Source of the DNA: Peribacillus sp. Bi96
GTDB taxonomy: Bacteria; Bacillota; Bacilli; Bacillales; DSM-1321
NCBI RefSeq assembly: GCF_918698115.1
Contig: NZ_CAKKLV010000010.1
Span: 62,001-126,000 of the forward strand
Direction: 5' to 3'
Length of the DNA: 64,000 nt
Positions 16,893-24,057 of the stretch are shown here, piece after piece. The notes below the pieces were generated by a model. The model ran no database searches. It worked only from the letters and a program-made list of their open reading frames with translations, and was not told the origin of the DNA. Every line of letters begins with the position of its first letter. Position 1 is the first letter of the stretch. Position numbers and translations under genes: made by a program.

Positions 16893-17991
16893 TTATAATT
16901 TTGAACGTAAGTACGCATCAATGAACATATCGATATCCCCATCCATGACAGATCCCAAGTTTCCAGTCTCCGCACTCGTACGGTGATCTTTAACCATGGA
17001 ATACGGATGGAAAACATATGAACGGATTTGGCTTCCCCAGCCAATTTCCTTTTGCTCACCGCGAATTTCATCCAAATCCGCTTGTTGCTGTTCAATTTCA
17101 CGTTGATACAGTTTGGCTTTCAGCATATTCATGGCTTGAGCCTTATTTTTGATTTGTGATCTTTCGTTTTGGCACGTCACCACTGTATTGGTAGGTAAAT
17201 GTGTGATCCGGACCGCCGAGTCAGTCGTATTGATATGCTGACCACCTGCACCACTTGCCCGGTACGTATCTACCTTCAAATCTTCCGTACGTATTTCTAT
17301 ATTGATCGTCTCGTCGAATTCCGGCATGACTTCACAAGAAACGAATGATGTATGGCGCCGTCCAGAGGAATCAAAAGGAGAAATACGAACAAGACGGTGA
17401 ACGCCTTTTTCCGCTTTCAAATAGCCGTAGGCGTTATGGCCCTTGAAAAGTAAAGTGACACTCTTGATCCCCGCTTCATCACCTGGAAGGTAATCAAGGG
17501 TTTCCACTTTAAAGCCTCTCTTCTCACCCCATCTTGTATACATACGAAGCAGCATCGAACCCCAATCCTGGGACTCCGTTCCGCCTGCACCTGGATGCAG
17601 TTCAAGAATGGCATTTTTCGAGTCATATTCTTCACTTAGTAAAAGTTGAAGTTCAAAGTCATTCATCTTTTGTGAAAGAACGGTGATTTCCTCTTCCAGC
17701 TCTGCCAAAAGTTCCTCATCATTCTCCTCTTTCACAAGTTCATACGTCAAATCCAGATTTTCATATGATTCATTCAGATCGGACAATTGATTGACCTGTT
17801 CTTTCAATGCATTCGTTTCATTGATGACAGTCTGTGCTTTTTGCTGATTATTCCAAAAATCGGGATGTGTCATCTCATTTTCTAGCTGTGCGATTCGTGC
17901 CTCTTTTTCATCTAAGTCAAAGAGACCCCCTAAAGTCCGTTAATCGTTGCGCTGTTCTTTCGAGTTCATTTCTAATTTCTGCTAATTCCAT
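16893..17991 (-). CDS. prfB: Peptide chain release factor 2, programmed +1 frameshift
   Basis: RF2 terminates translation at UAA and UGA. The stop-recognition motif SPF (in [12 protein letters not shown]) and the catalytic GGQ ([10 protein letters not shown]) are present. The full gene needs a frameshift: an ATG at 17991 (AGGTGA upstream) opens a 24-codon frame ending CTT TGA (17922-17917). An internal Shine-Dalgarno-like AGGGGG lies three bases before CTT. Slipping +1 to read CTT GAC joins the main frame and gives 365 aa, the length of B. subtilis RF2. UGA as the frameshift stop gives autoregulation by RF2 level. An unshifted reading would miss the first 39 residues. Confidence 0.97.
17917..17930 (-). 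promoter_or_regulatory. prfB programmed frameshift signal
   Basis: Minus-strand sequence AGGGGG-TCT-CTT-TGA-C: internal Shine-Dalgarno, P-site Leu codon CTT and in-frame UGA, the standard bacterial RF2 frameshift cassette. Confidence 0.95.
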
Positions 17992-18016
17992 TTCTCTTCA
18001 CCTCATTAAGTATGTT

Positions 18017-18036
18017 AAAAAACCCTGTGTTGGGTT
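18017..18036 (-). terminator. Short terminator-like hairpin between secA and prfB
   Basis: On the minus strand AACCC-AACACA-GGGTT followed by TTTT. The five-base stem is weak, so it probably attenuates rather than abolishes readthrough from secA into prfB. Confidence 0.5.
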
Positions 18037-18157
18037 CGCATCAGTACAAATAAGCCTCTTCAAACTATATGCAAATCTATTGCTTTATGCAAATTAAACA
18101 TGAAAAGAGGCGGCAAGTCTTCCACTTAACCGTCTCATAATCATTATACACCTAACT

Positions 18158-20671
18158 TTAGCCTAAATTACCATGGCAATTCTTATATTTTTTTCCACTT
18201 CCGCATGGACATAACGCGTTTCGACCAACGTCTTCCTTTTTACGGGCCGGGGCTTTTTTCACTTTCCCCCCGTCTTCTTCCTTCGGATTGACCGCTTGTC
18301 CTTTTATGACTTCCTTCCGCTCTAAATTATTGCGGATTTCAGCTTTCATGATGTATTTGGCGACTTCATCTTCCATAGAAGCGATCATGGCTTCAAACAT
18401 CGCGAAACCTTCTGATTGATATTCACGAAGTGGATCAATTTGTCCATAAGCACGAAGGTGAATCCCTTGGCGTAATTGTTCCATAGCATCAATATGGTCC
18501 ATCCACTTACTATCGACCGCACGAAGTACGATGACTTTTTCGAATTCACGCATCTGTTCTTCAGATAGCTCTTCTTCTTTTTCGTCATAGTTTACTTTCA
18601 ATTTAGCTAAAATGAACTCAACCAATTCCAGTTCATTTTTTCCTTCTAAATCTTCTACCGCGATGGAACCTTCATTGAATAGGTTGCCGTTCAAGTAATC
18701 GACAAGACCTCGTAAATTCCAGCCTTCCTCATCCCCCATTGGTGCAAACGCGACAACATTGCGCTGGATGGACGCCGTAATCATCGTTTCGACGATTTCT
18801 CGTAGGTTTTCACTTTCCATCACATCGAAACGCTGCTTATAGATAATTTCCCGTTGTTGACGGAGAACATCATCATACTGCAGCAATTGTTTACGTGAAT
18901 CGAAGTTATTGCCTTCCACTCGTTTCTGGGCTGATTCAACGGCCCTTGTCACCATTTTACTTTGAATCGGCTGGGAATCATCCATGCCAAGCCTTGTCAT
19001 CATGTTTTTCATGTTATCCGATCCAAAGCGACGCATCAATTCATCTTCCATTGATAAATAGAATTGAGTGACCCCCGGATCTCCTTGACGGCCCGACCGG
19101 CCACGCAACTGGTTATCTATACGCCTGCTTTCATGACGTTCCGTACCGATGACAGCAAGGCCTCCAATCTCCTTGACGCCTTCCCCAAGCTTGATATCCG
19201 TACCGCGGCCAGCCATGTTCGTAGCGATCGTAACTGAACCTTGATTACCTGCATTCGCAATGATTTCCGCTTCACGCTCATGGTTCTTTGCATTTAAAAC
19301 ATCGTGAGGGATTCCTTTTTTAGATAAATAAGCTGAAATGACTTCAGACGTTTCAATAGCTACCGTACCGACAAGCACTGGCTGCCCCTTTGCATGACGC
19401 TCGGCGATGTCTTCCACAACAGCCCGGAATTTTCCATCAGTTGAAGCATAAATAAGATCTGGCCTATCATCCCTGACGATATTCCTGTTTGTCGGAATGG
19501 CAATGACATTCATATTATAGATATTGCGGAATTCCTCTTCTTCCGTTTTGGCTGTACCAGTCATACCGGAAAGTTTCTCGTACATCCGGAAATAGTTCTG
19601 GAAAGTAATCGTCGCAAGTGTCATGCTTTCATTTTGAATTTCAAGGCCTTCCTTCGCCTCAATTGCCTGGTGGAGACCTTCACTGTAACGACGGCCTTTC
19701 ATCAATCGGCCTGTGAATTGGTCAACGATGACAATCTCGCCTTCTTGGACAACATAATCCACATCCAAATGCATGGAAACATGTGCCTTCAACGCCTGAT
19801 TTATATGATGATTTAAAGTCACGTGATTAATATCGAACAAGTTATCGATATTAAACGCTTTTTCAGCACGGTTCATCCCATCTTCTGTAAGCTGAACGCC
19901 TTTTGTCTTTTCATCATACGTATAATCGGTGTCTTTTTGTAACGTTCTCACAAACGCATTGGCTTGGATATAGAGCTGGGCCGATTTTTGTGCAGCACCG
20001 GATATGATCAATGGCGTTCTTGCCTCATCGATCAAAATCGAATCGACTTCATCAATGACAGCAAAATGCAGTGGGCGTTGGACCATTTGTTCTTTATATA
20101 GCACCATATTGTCCCGAAGATAGTCAAAGCCTAATTCATTATTCGTGCTATACGTAACGTCAGCATTATACGCCTCTTGTTTTTCTTCTTTAGAATGACT
20201 GTTCAAGTTCAATCCGACGGTCAAACCGAGGAAATCATACAATACACCCATCTCAGTGGCATCACGGTGTGCCAAATATTCATTGACAGTTACGACATGT
20301 ACACCTTTACCAGTAAGCGCGTTTAAATAAACCGGCATGGTGGATGTTAATGTTTTACCTTCCCCTGTTTTCATCTCGGAGATATTGCCATCATGAAGGG
20401 ATGCCCCTCCCATGATTTGGACGCGGTATGGATACAAACCTAGAGCACGCTTTGCCCCTTCACGCGCAACCGCAAAAGCCTCAACTAGCAGATCATCAAC
20501 GGTTTCCCCGTTTTGATAACGCTCTTTGAACTCCCCCGTTTTAGCACGCAACTGTTCATCCGATAACGCAGCCGTCTCATCCGACAACGCTTCGACCTGA
20601 TCAGCGATTTTTTCCAAACGTTTGATTTCTCGCTTATTCGGATCAAAAACTTTATTTAATATATTAAGCAT
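18158..20671 (-). CDS. secA: SecA, preprotein translocase ATPase (housekeeping SecA1)
   Basis: Motor ATPase that drives unfolded preproteins through SecYEG. Walker A is in [11 protein letters not shown] (near residue 102), the DEAD-box-like [15 protein letters not shown] near 207, the second motor domain has [12 protein letters not shown], and the C-terminal zinc-binding linker [14 protein letters not shown] is intact, marking this copy as the SecB-type/housekeeping SecA rather than SecA2. The length is 837 aa (841 in B. subtilis, from memory). GAGGAGCG precedes the ATG. A second homologue lacking the zinc motif lies at 60850-63231. Confidence 0.98.
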   Translation of the reverse strand: MLNILNKVFDPNKREIKRLEKIADQVEALSDETAALSDEQLRAKTGEFKERYQNGETVDDLLVEAFAVAREGAKRALGLYPYRVQIMGGASLHDGNISEMKTGEGKTLTSTMPVYLNALTGKGVHVVTVNEYLAHRDATEMGVLYDFLGLTVGLNLNSHSKEEKQEAYNADVTYSTNNELGFDYLRDNMVLYKEQMVQRPLHFAVIDEVDSILIDEARTPLIISGAAQKSAQLYIQANAFVRTLQKDTDYTYDEKTKGVQLTEDGMNRAEKAFNIDNLFDINHVTLNHHINQALKAHVSMHLDVDYVVQEGEIVIVDQFTGRLMKGRRYSEGLHQAIEAKEGLEIQNESMTLATITFQNYFRMYEKLSGMTGTAKTEEEEFRNIYNMNVIAIPTNRNIVRDDRPDLIYASTDGKFRAVVEDIAERHAKGQPVLVGTVAIETSEVISAYLSKKGIPHDVLNAKNHEREAEIIANAGNQGSVTIATNMAGRGTDIKLGEGVKEIGGLAVIGTERHESRRIDNQLRGRSGRQGDPGVTQFYLSMEDELMRRFGSDNMKNMMTRLGMDDSQPIQSKMVTRAVESAQKRVEGNNFDSRKQLLQYDDVLRQQREIIYKQRFDVMESENLREIVETMITASIQRNVVAFAPMGDEEGWNLRGLVDYLNGNLFNEGSIAVEDLEGKNELELVEFILAKLKVNYDEKEEELSEEQMREFEKVIVLRAVDSKWMDHIDAMEQLRQGIHLRAYGQIDPLREYQSEGFAMFEAMIASMEDEVAKYIMKAEIRNNLERKEVIKGQAVNPKEEDGGKVKKAPARKKEDVGRNALCPCGSGKKYKNCHGNLG

Positions 20672-21096
20672 TCAATAACGCTCCTCTATTATGGTAATGA
20701 TCGTTCATTGATTTTTGACAAAATTCATATAAGTAAGAAGGAACACACCCTCTATCATTACTAATCACGCTTAATTTTACCACTTCTATCCTAGAGGTAC
20801 AACTTCATGTCACTTCCATGCTTATTGATCTGAATTCAATTCTTGCGAAAAACATTGGATAAATGAGGAGTAAAGCTGTTAAAATAGAAGGAAGTAAAGA
20901 AATATATTGTACACTCCCCACTATTCCATGCAAATGCAAATTATCCATAACCTTCCATCACTAGATGCACTATACTCTCTAGCGATAGCATGTCAAGGTA
21001 ATCCAACCTTACAGGCTTCATGTTTTGAATGATTTAAGGTGGGCTACTAATAATTTTAATCAGAAGATAAAAAGAACATGTTTCGAGGTGGTATTG
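20672..21096. other. Divergent secA / sinR intergenic region
   Basis: AT-rich spacer of 425 bp. It contains the sinR promoter candidate (21025-21053), a SinR-type half-site near the sinR RBS, and presumably the leftward secA promoter, which I cannot place with confidence. No gene is seen. Confidence 0.6.
21025..21053 (+). promoter_or_regulatory. Putative SigA promoter of sinR
   Basis: TTGAAT (21025-21030), 17-bp spacer, TAATAA (21048-21053). An AAAGAAC heptamer (reverse of GTTCTTT, the SinR half-site) lies at 21071-21077 between promoter and RBS, which would allow autoregulation. Confidence 0.5.
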
Positions 21097-21420
21097 ATGA
21101 TTGGTGAACGTGTAAAAAAACTGCGAGAAGAAAAGAAAATGTCAATGACTGAACTTGCCGATAAAGCCGGCGTGGCCAAGTCTTACTTAAGTTCGCTCGA
21201 GCGGAACTTACAAACGAATCCTTCTATTCAATTTCTCGAAAAAATCTCCGCCGTACTTAACATTCCTGTTAATGACCTTCTTTACGATGCACCCAAAAAG
21301 GAAAATTTGGACACTGACTGGATGAAAATCGTTGAGGAAGCTATGAATTCAGGCGTTTCAAAACAACAGTTCAGAGAATTCATCGAATTTAATAAATGGA
21401 GAAAAGATAAAGAAGAATAG
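21097..21420 (+). CDS. sinR: SinR, biofilm master repressor
   Basis: A 107-aa HTH_3 repressor. In B. subtilis SinR tetramers repress matrix genes (eps, tapA-sipW-tasA) and are antagonised by SinI. The N-terminal helix-turn-helix (about 6-62) contains GVAKSYLSSLERNLQTNPSI, nearly identical to B. subtilis SinR, and the C-terminal Sin domain DTDWMKIVEEAMNSGVSKQQFREF forms the SinI/SinR interaction surface. ATG at 21097 with GAGGTGG upstream gives the family N-terminus MIGERVKKLR; the 24 codons upstream are non-coding. In B. subtilis sinIR lies at a remote locus; here sinR sits between secA and hpf and faces sinI. Confidence 0.95.
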   Translation: MIGERVKKLREEKKMSMTELADKAGVAKSYLSSLERNLQTNPSIQFLEKISAVLNIPVNDLLYDAPKKENLDTDWMKIVEEAMNSGVSKQQFREFIEFNKWRKDKEE

Positions 21421-21563
21421 AAGTGTTTTAGTCTACCTACATAATCCTAAAAAATACAGCTCGAATAAACTCGACTTGCTAGAATAACCTATAGGAATAA
21501 ACCCTATAAACCGCTAATGAATGAAACCGCTGTTTATAGGGATGTTCTTGTTATTTTCGATAC

Positions 21564-21704
21564 TTAGCTTCTTTCATTTTCTTCTAATGTAACCTCAAGG
21601 CTTTTCCGTTCAAAAAAAGCACTAATTTCCTCTTTTTTAAAACCCAAGCTCCTTGCTTCTGAAATCAACTTCACCCATTCTTGATCCATTTCCACATTTG
21701 CCAC
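21564..21704 (-). CDS. sinI: SinI-like antirepressor
   Basis: A 46-aa protein consisting essentially of one Sin domain: MDQEWVKLISEARSLG then FKKEEISAFFERKS, aligning with B. subtilis SinI (DQEWVELMVEAKEANISPEEIRKYL). Its role would be to bind SinR monomers and relieve repression. The GTG at 21704 lies eight bases after a perfect AGGAGG (21713-21718); ATG at 21689 is an internal alternative. It converges with sinR, 143 bp between the stop codons, instead of forming the sinI-sinR operon known from B. subtilis. A candidate c-di-GMP-I riboswitch (21738-21813) and Spo0A-like boxes lie upstream. Confidence 0.88.
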   Translation of the reverse strand: MANVEMDQEWVKLISEARSLGFKKEEISAFFERKSLEVTLEENERS

Positions 21705-21737
21705 CTCTTCTACCTCCTAAAATACTCTTTGTATTTC

Positions 21738-21813
21738 AGGCAGACCAGCCATCATAGTCTCGAGGACCTTAGACCTGTGCCTTTGCGCCCTCATCTTTCA
21801 ATAAGTTTGCCTT
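21738..21813 (-). ncRNA. Cyclic-di-GMP-I (GEMM-I) riboswitch aptamer in the sinI leader
   Basis: Read on the minus strand, the leader carries the conserved GEMM-I blocks in order: closing stem AGGCA / TGCCT (21813-21809 with 21742-21738), AAAC after the first stem, hairpin P2 CTTATT-GAAA-GATGAG with the GNRA tetraloop, GGGCGCAAAGGC, then GGTCTAAGG (tetraloop receptor) and GACTATGATGGCTGG. It aligns block by block with the V. cholerae Vc2 aptamer (GGGCAAACC, GAAA, GACGCAAAGCC, GGCCTAAA, GGTAGG). No T-run terminator separates it from sinI; a weak AAATAC/GTATTT hairpin sits directly before the AGGAGG, so translational control is the likelier mode. Ligand specificity was not tested. Confidence 0.82.
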
Positions 21814-21858
21814 TGTCGTGGTACTTATTACCAAATACATCCCTTTTAATCATATTAT

Positions 21859-21933
21859 AACGGAAACGCACTCCATATATTGCTATATTATGTCGCAAAA
21901 CTACCAAAATGCAAAACTTTTATACGACAAAAT
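21859..21933 (-). promoter_or_regulatory. Putative sinI promoter region with Spo0A-like boxes
   Basis: On the minus strand a TATAAT (in CGTTATAATATG, about 21860) lies about 45 bp upstream of the aptamer, without a good -35, as expected for an activated promoter. Upstream are two sequences near the 0A box TTTGTCGAA: TTTGTCGTA on the minus strand (about 21930) and TGTCGCAA on the plus strand (21891-21898). In B. subtilis sinI is activated by Spo0A~P; the sites here are imperfect. Confidence 0.35.
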
Positions 21934-21972
21934 ATTACAATATTGAGATAATTCACTTCATTTATTATGCTT

Positions 21973-22170
21973 TTAATTTCGCTTGTTTACAAAATAGTAA
22001 ATATTGCTCTTATTGTTCATTCGATGGGCCACATTAATTCTCTCCATTGTAAGTTCATCCAAGGCTTTTTGCACGGTTAAGTCCTCACCACATGTCGGGC
22101 AAAGCCACTTTCCATGTTCCGCACTGCTAAAAGAAGCCCTATGGCACGCACGGCAATTCTTTTGATACAA
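21973..22170 (-). CDS. Small zinc-ribbon protein of unknown function
   Basis: About 65 aa with two CxxC-type pairs, CRACH and CPTCG, spaced 17 residues apart, giving a zinc-ribbon-like N-terminal half, followed by a charged helix (QKALDELTMERINVAHRMNN). I do not recognise a named family. A TTG at 22170 lies nine bases after AAAGGGG; a TTG at 22179 is too close to it. The gene sits between hpf and sinI on the same strand, hpf is terminated upstream, and the promoter region 22200-22370 carries five SinR-type heptamers. Membership of the SinR regulon is therefore the best clue to its role. Confidence 0.7.
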   Translation of the reverse strand: MYQKNCRACHRASFSSAEHGKWLCPTCGEDLTVQKALDELTMERINVAHRMNNKSNIYYFVNKRN

Positions 22171-22223
22171 AAAATCCAACCCCTTTGCACCTTGATTAAA
22201 TTGTTTTTTATAAACAACAAAAT

Positions 22224-22362
22224 GTTCTTATTAAAGAACTAACAATTCGAGTATAGTACAAAAGGAAGGGGCAATAGAATAGACCAAACGACCCGTTTAT
22301 CTCATTAAAGAACAAAAGTTCTTTGTAAAGAATTATCTATCATTTTGTATTTTTTAGAGAAC
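22224..22362. promoter_or_regulatory. Cluster of five SinR-type boxes
   Basis: Matches to the SinR consensus GTTCTYT: GTTCTTA at 22224-22230 (one mismatch), AAAGAAC at 22233-22239, AAAGAAC at 22307-22313, GTTCTTT at 22318-22324 and AGAGAAC at 22356-22362 (the last four exact in one orientation). Two form closely spaced inverted pairs. A TATACT -10 candidate (22255-22250, minus strand) lies between the pairs. Confidence 0.7.
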
Positions 22363-22426
22363 AAGTGACGCGGTCATTTTTTATGTAATCTCCCTCAAAT
22401 ATCAACAAATAGTAATCTATCAAATT

Positions 22427-22462
22427 AAAAAAGCACAACCCATTTGCTGGGCTGTGCTTTTG
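22427..22462 (-). terminator. Intrinsic terminator of hpf
   Basis: AAAGCACAGCCCA / TGGGTTGTGCTTT stem (one G-U pair) with five-base loop and T-run on the minus strand. Confidence 0.9.
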
Positions 22463-22477
22463 ATCATGGATTCATCA

Positions 22478-23035
22478 TTAACTAGGTTCAATTAATCCGT
22501 AGCGTCCGTCTTTACGGCGGTACACCACGTTCGTTGTGTTAGTATCCGCATTCGTGTATACGAAGAAACTGTGACCAAGCATATTCATTTGTAAAATGGC
22601 TTCTTCACTGTCCATCGGCTTTAAATCAAAGCGCTTATTGCGGACCACTTCAATATCATTTTCATCTTCGAATTCATCCACCACTTCGTCAACTTCCGTA
22701 TTGAAGGCAAATGCCTCGGGAGTCGTAGATAGATTGTTACGGAATTTACGATTGACCTTCGTTTTATGTTTACGAATTTGGCGTTCAAGCTTATCATTGA
22801 TCAAGTCAATGGCAGCATACATATCCGCATTTTCCTCTTCAGCGCGAAGAACCAAATTCTGCATAGGAATCGTCACTTCGACCTTGGATGTATTATTGTT
22901 TACTTTCAAATTCACTAACACATTTGCATCTGGTGTATTGTTAAAATATCGTTCTAACTTGCCAATTTTCTTTTCGACGTATTCTCGAATTGCTGGAGTT
23001 ACCTCAATGTTTTCACCGCGTACGTTGTAATTCAT
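22478..23035 (-). CDS. hpf: Long-form ribosome hibernation-promoting factor
   Basis: A 185-aa long HPF (B. subtilis YvyD type) that dimerises 70S ribosomes into inactive 100S particles in stationary phase or stress. The N-terminal RNA-binding domain (about 1-100, MNYNVRGENIEVTPAIREYVEKK) is followed by an acidic linker (about 110-128) and the C-terminal dimerisation domain (about 132-183, RFDLKPMDSEEAILQMNMLGHSFFVY). ATG at 23035 has AAGGAGG upstream. It is flanked by fliT and the sinR island; in B. subtilis it lies directly between fliT and secA. Confidence 0.96.
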   Translation of the reverse strand: MNYNVRGENIEVTPAIREYVEKKIGKLERYFNNTPDANVLVNLKVNNNTSKVEVTIPMQNLVLRAEEENADMYAAIDLINDKLERQIRKHKTKVNRKFRNNLSTTPEAFAFNTEVDEVVDEFEDENDIEVVRNKRFDLKPMDSEEAILQMNMLGHSFFVYTNADTNTTNVVYRRKDGRYGLIEPS

Positions 23036-23254
23036 AAAGTGAGTCCTCCTTAAATTAAGACTATACAGTTAGATTCTACAATACCCCTCCGGTTCCCTTT
23101 AGAAACACATCATGAAATATGTCGAAATTATGAAACAATTGTCGGAAGGTTTGGAAAGGGTTGATGTCTGCCCTAGCTTCATTATAACAAATGCCTAGCC
23201 ATAAAGAAAAAATTAAGCCTAAATTATTTACAGAAAATTTAAAAATATTTAATA

Positions 23255-23280
23255 TAAAAACCGTTTGGAATCCAAACGGT
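23255..23280 (-). terminator. Intrinsic terminator of the flaG-fliD-fliS-fliT operon
   Basis: ACCGTTTGGA / TCCAAACGGT perfect 10-bp stem followed on the minus strand by TTTTTAT, just after the fliT stop. Confidence 0.85.
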
Positions 23281-23287
23281 CGGGTAA

Positions 23288-23632
23288 TCAATTTCTTTTA
23301 TCGTAAAACATGCCATCAATTGTTAGATTCTCATACGGATTCGTATATTTATTAGAAGATTGTTTCTTCTTATTAATTTCCTGGATATCCCTCTGTATTT
23401 CCTGCTTTTGGAGCATCAGCAAGCGGTCGACCTGTTGGTTTAGCAACATCGTTGCGCGGCCTAGCTGTTGCTCCTCACCAGTAAAAGGCGGCTTGATTTG
23501 AGAAAGCAGCTCATCCCGCTGATCAATCAGCTGTATGATCCTTTCTATTTTATCATCACGTTCAGCCATCGCCTGATCTTCCAGAACGGCAAGTAATTCA
23601 GCAGTCAAATCATGAAAGGTTTGAATCATCAT
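23288..23632 (-). CDS. fliT: FliT-like flagellar export chaperone
   Basis: A 114-aa helical protein at the FliT position, the chaperone of the filament cap FliD in B. subtilis. It is rich in heptads (ELLAVLEDQAMAERDDKIERI; QQVDRLLMLQKQEIQRDIQ) with little other identity, typical for FliT. The ATG at 23632 overlaps the fliS stop as TAATG, which decides the start; upstream in-frame codons lie inside fliS. Last gene of the flaG-fliD-fliS-fliT unit. Confidence 0.85.
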   Translation of the reverse strand: MMIQTFHDLTAELLAVLEDQAMAERDDKIERIIQLIDQRDELLSQIKPPFTGEEQQLGRATMLLNQQVDRLLMLQKQEIQRDIQEINKKKQSSNKYTNPYENLTIDGMFYDKRN

Positions 23633-24033
23633 TACACTTGACCACTTTGGGTAAATTGTTTTTTTCGATTCAACTGAATAACTTCCTTCCAAGTATTCCG
23701 GAAGTCAGTAACGAGACCTTCCACTTCTTCCAAGGCTGCCATATCATTTTTTACATTCGCCTCTATTAGGCGTCGGTTCATGAAATCATACAGACTCATC
23801 ATATCTTTGGATACATCGACATCCATATTCAGCGTCACCATCAATTCATGGATAATGTTTTGCGCCTTTATGATGTTCGTATTTTTCGCTTCGATATTTC
23901 CTGCTTCAATGGCTTTCTTCCCAAGCATGATGAACTTTAGGCAGCCATTATATAGCATTAATGTAAGCTCTCCCGGGGATGCCGTATTGATTGAATTTTG
24001 TTGATACGATTGATATGGATTATTTATCGCCAT
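23632..24033 (-). CDS. fliS: FliS, flagellin-specific export chaperone
   Basis: A 133-aa four-helix chaperone that keeps flagellin unfolded for export. FliS hallmarks are visible: the N-terminal NPYQSYQQNSINTASPGELTLMLYNG and the central YDFMNRRLIEANV. It also connects flagellin level with FliW/CsrA in B. subtilis; all partners are encoded within 5 kb here. Coupled to fliT by a TAATG overlap and to fliD by a 24-bp gap. Confidence 0.96.
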   Translation of the reverse strand: MAINNPYQSYQQNSINTASPGELTLMLYNGCLKFIMLGKKAIEAGNIEAKNTNIIKAQNIIHELMVTLNMDVDVSKDMMSLYDFMNRRLIEANVKNDMAALEEVEGLVTDFRNTWKEVIQLNRKKQFTQSGQV

Positions 24034-24057
24034 ACATAACTTCCTTTCAGACTTACC

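Noticed and set aside
23036..23254. SigB/SigH promoter upstream of hpf
   Set aside because: Known in B. subtilis but no clear -35/-10 pair recognised here.
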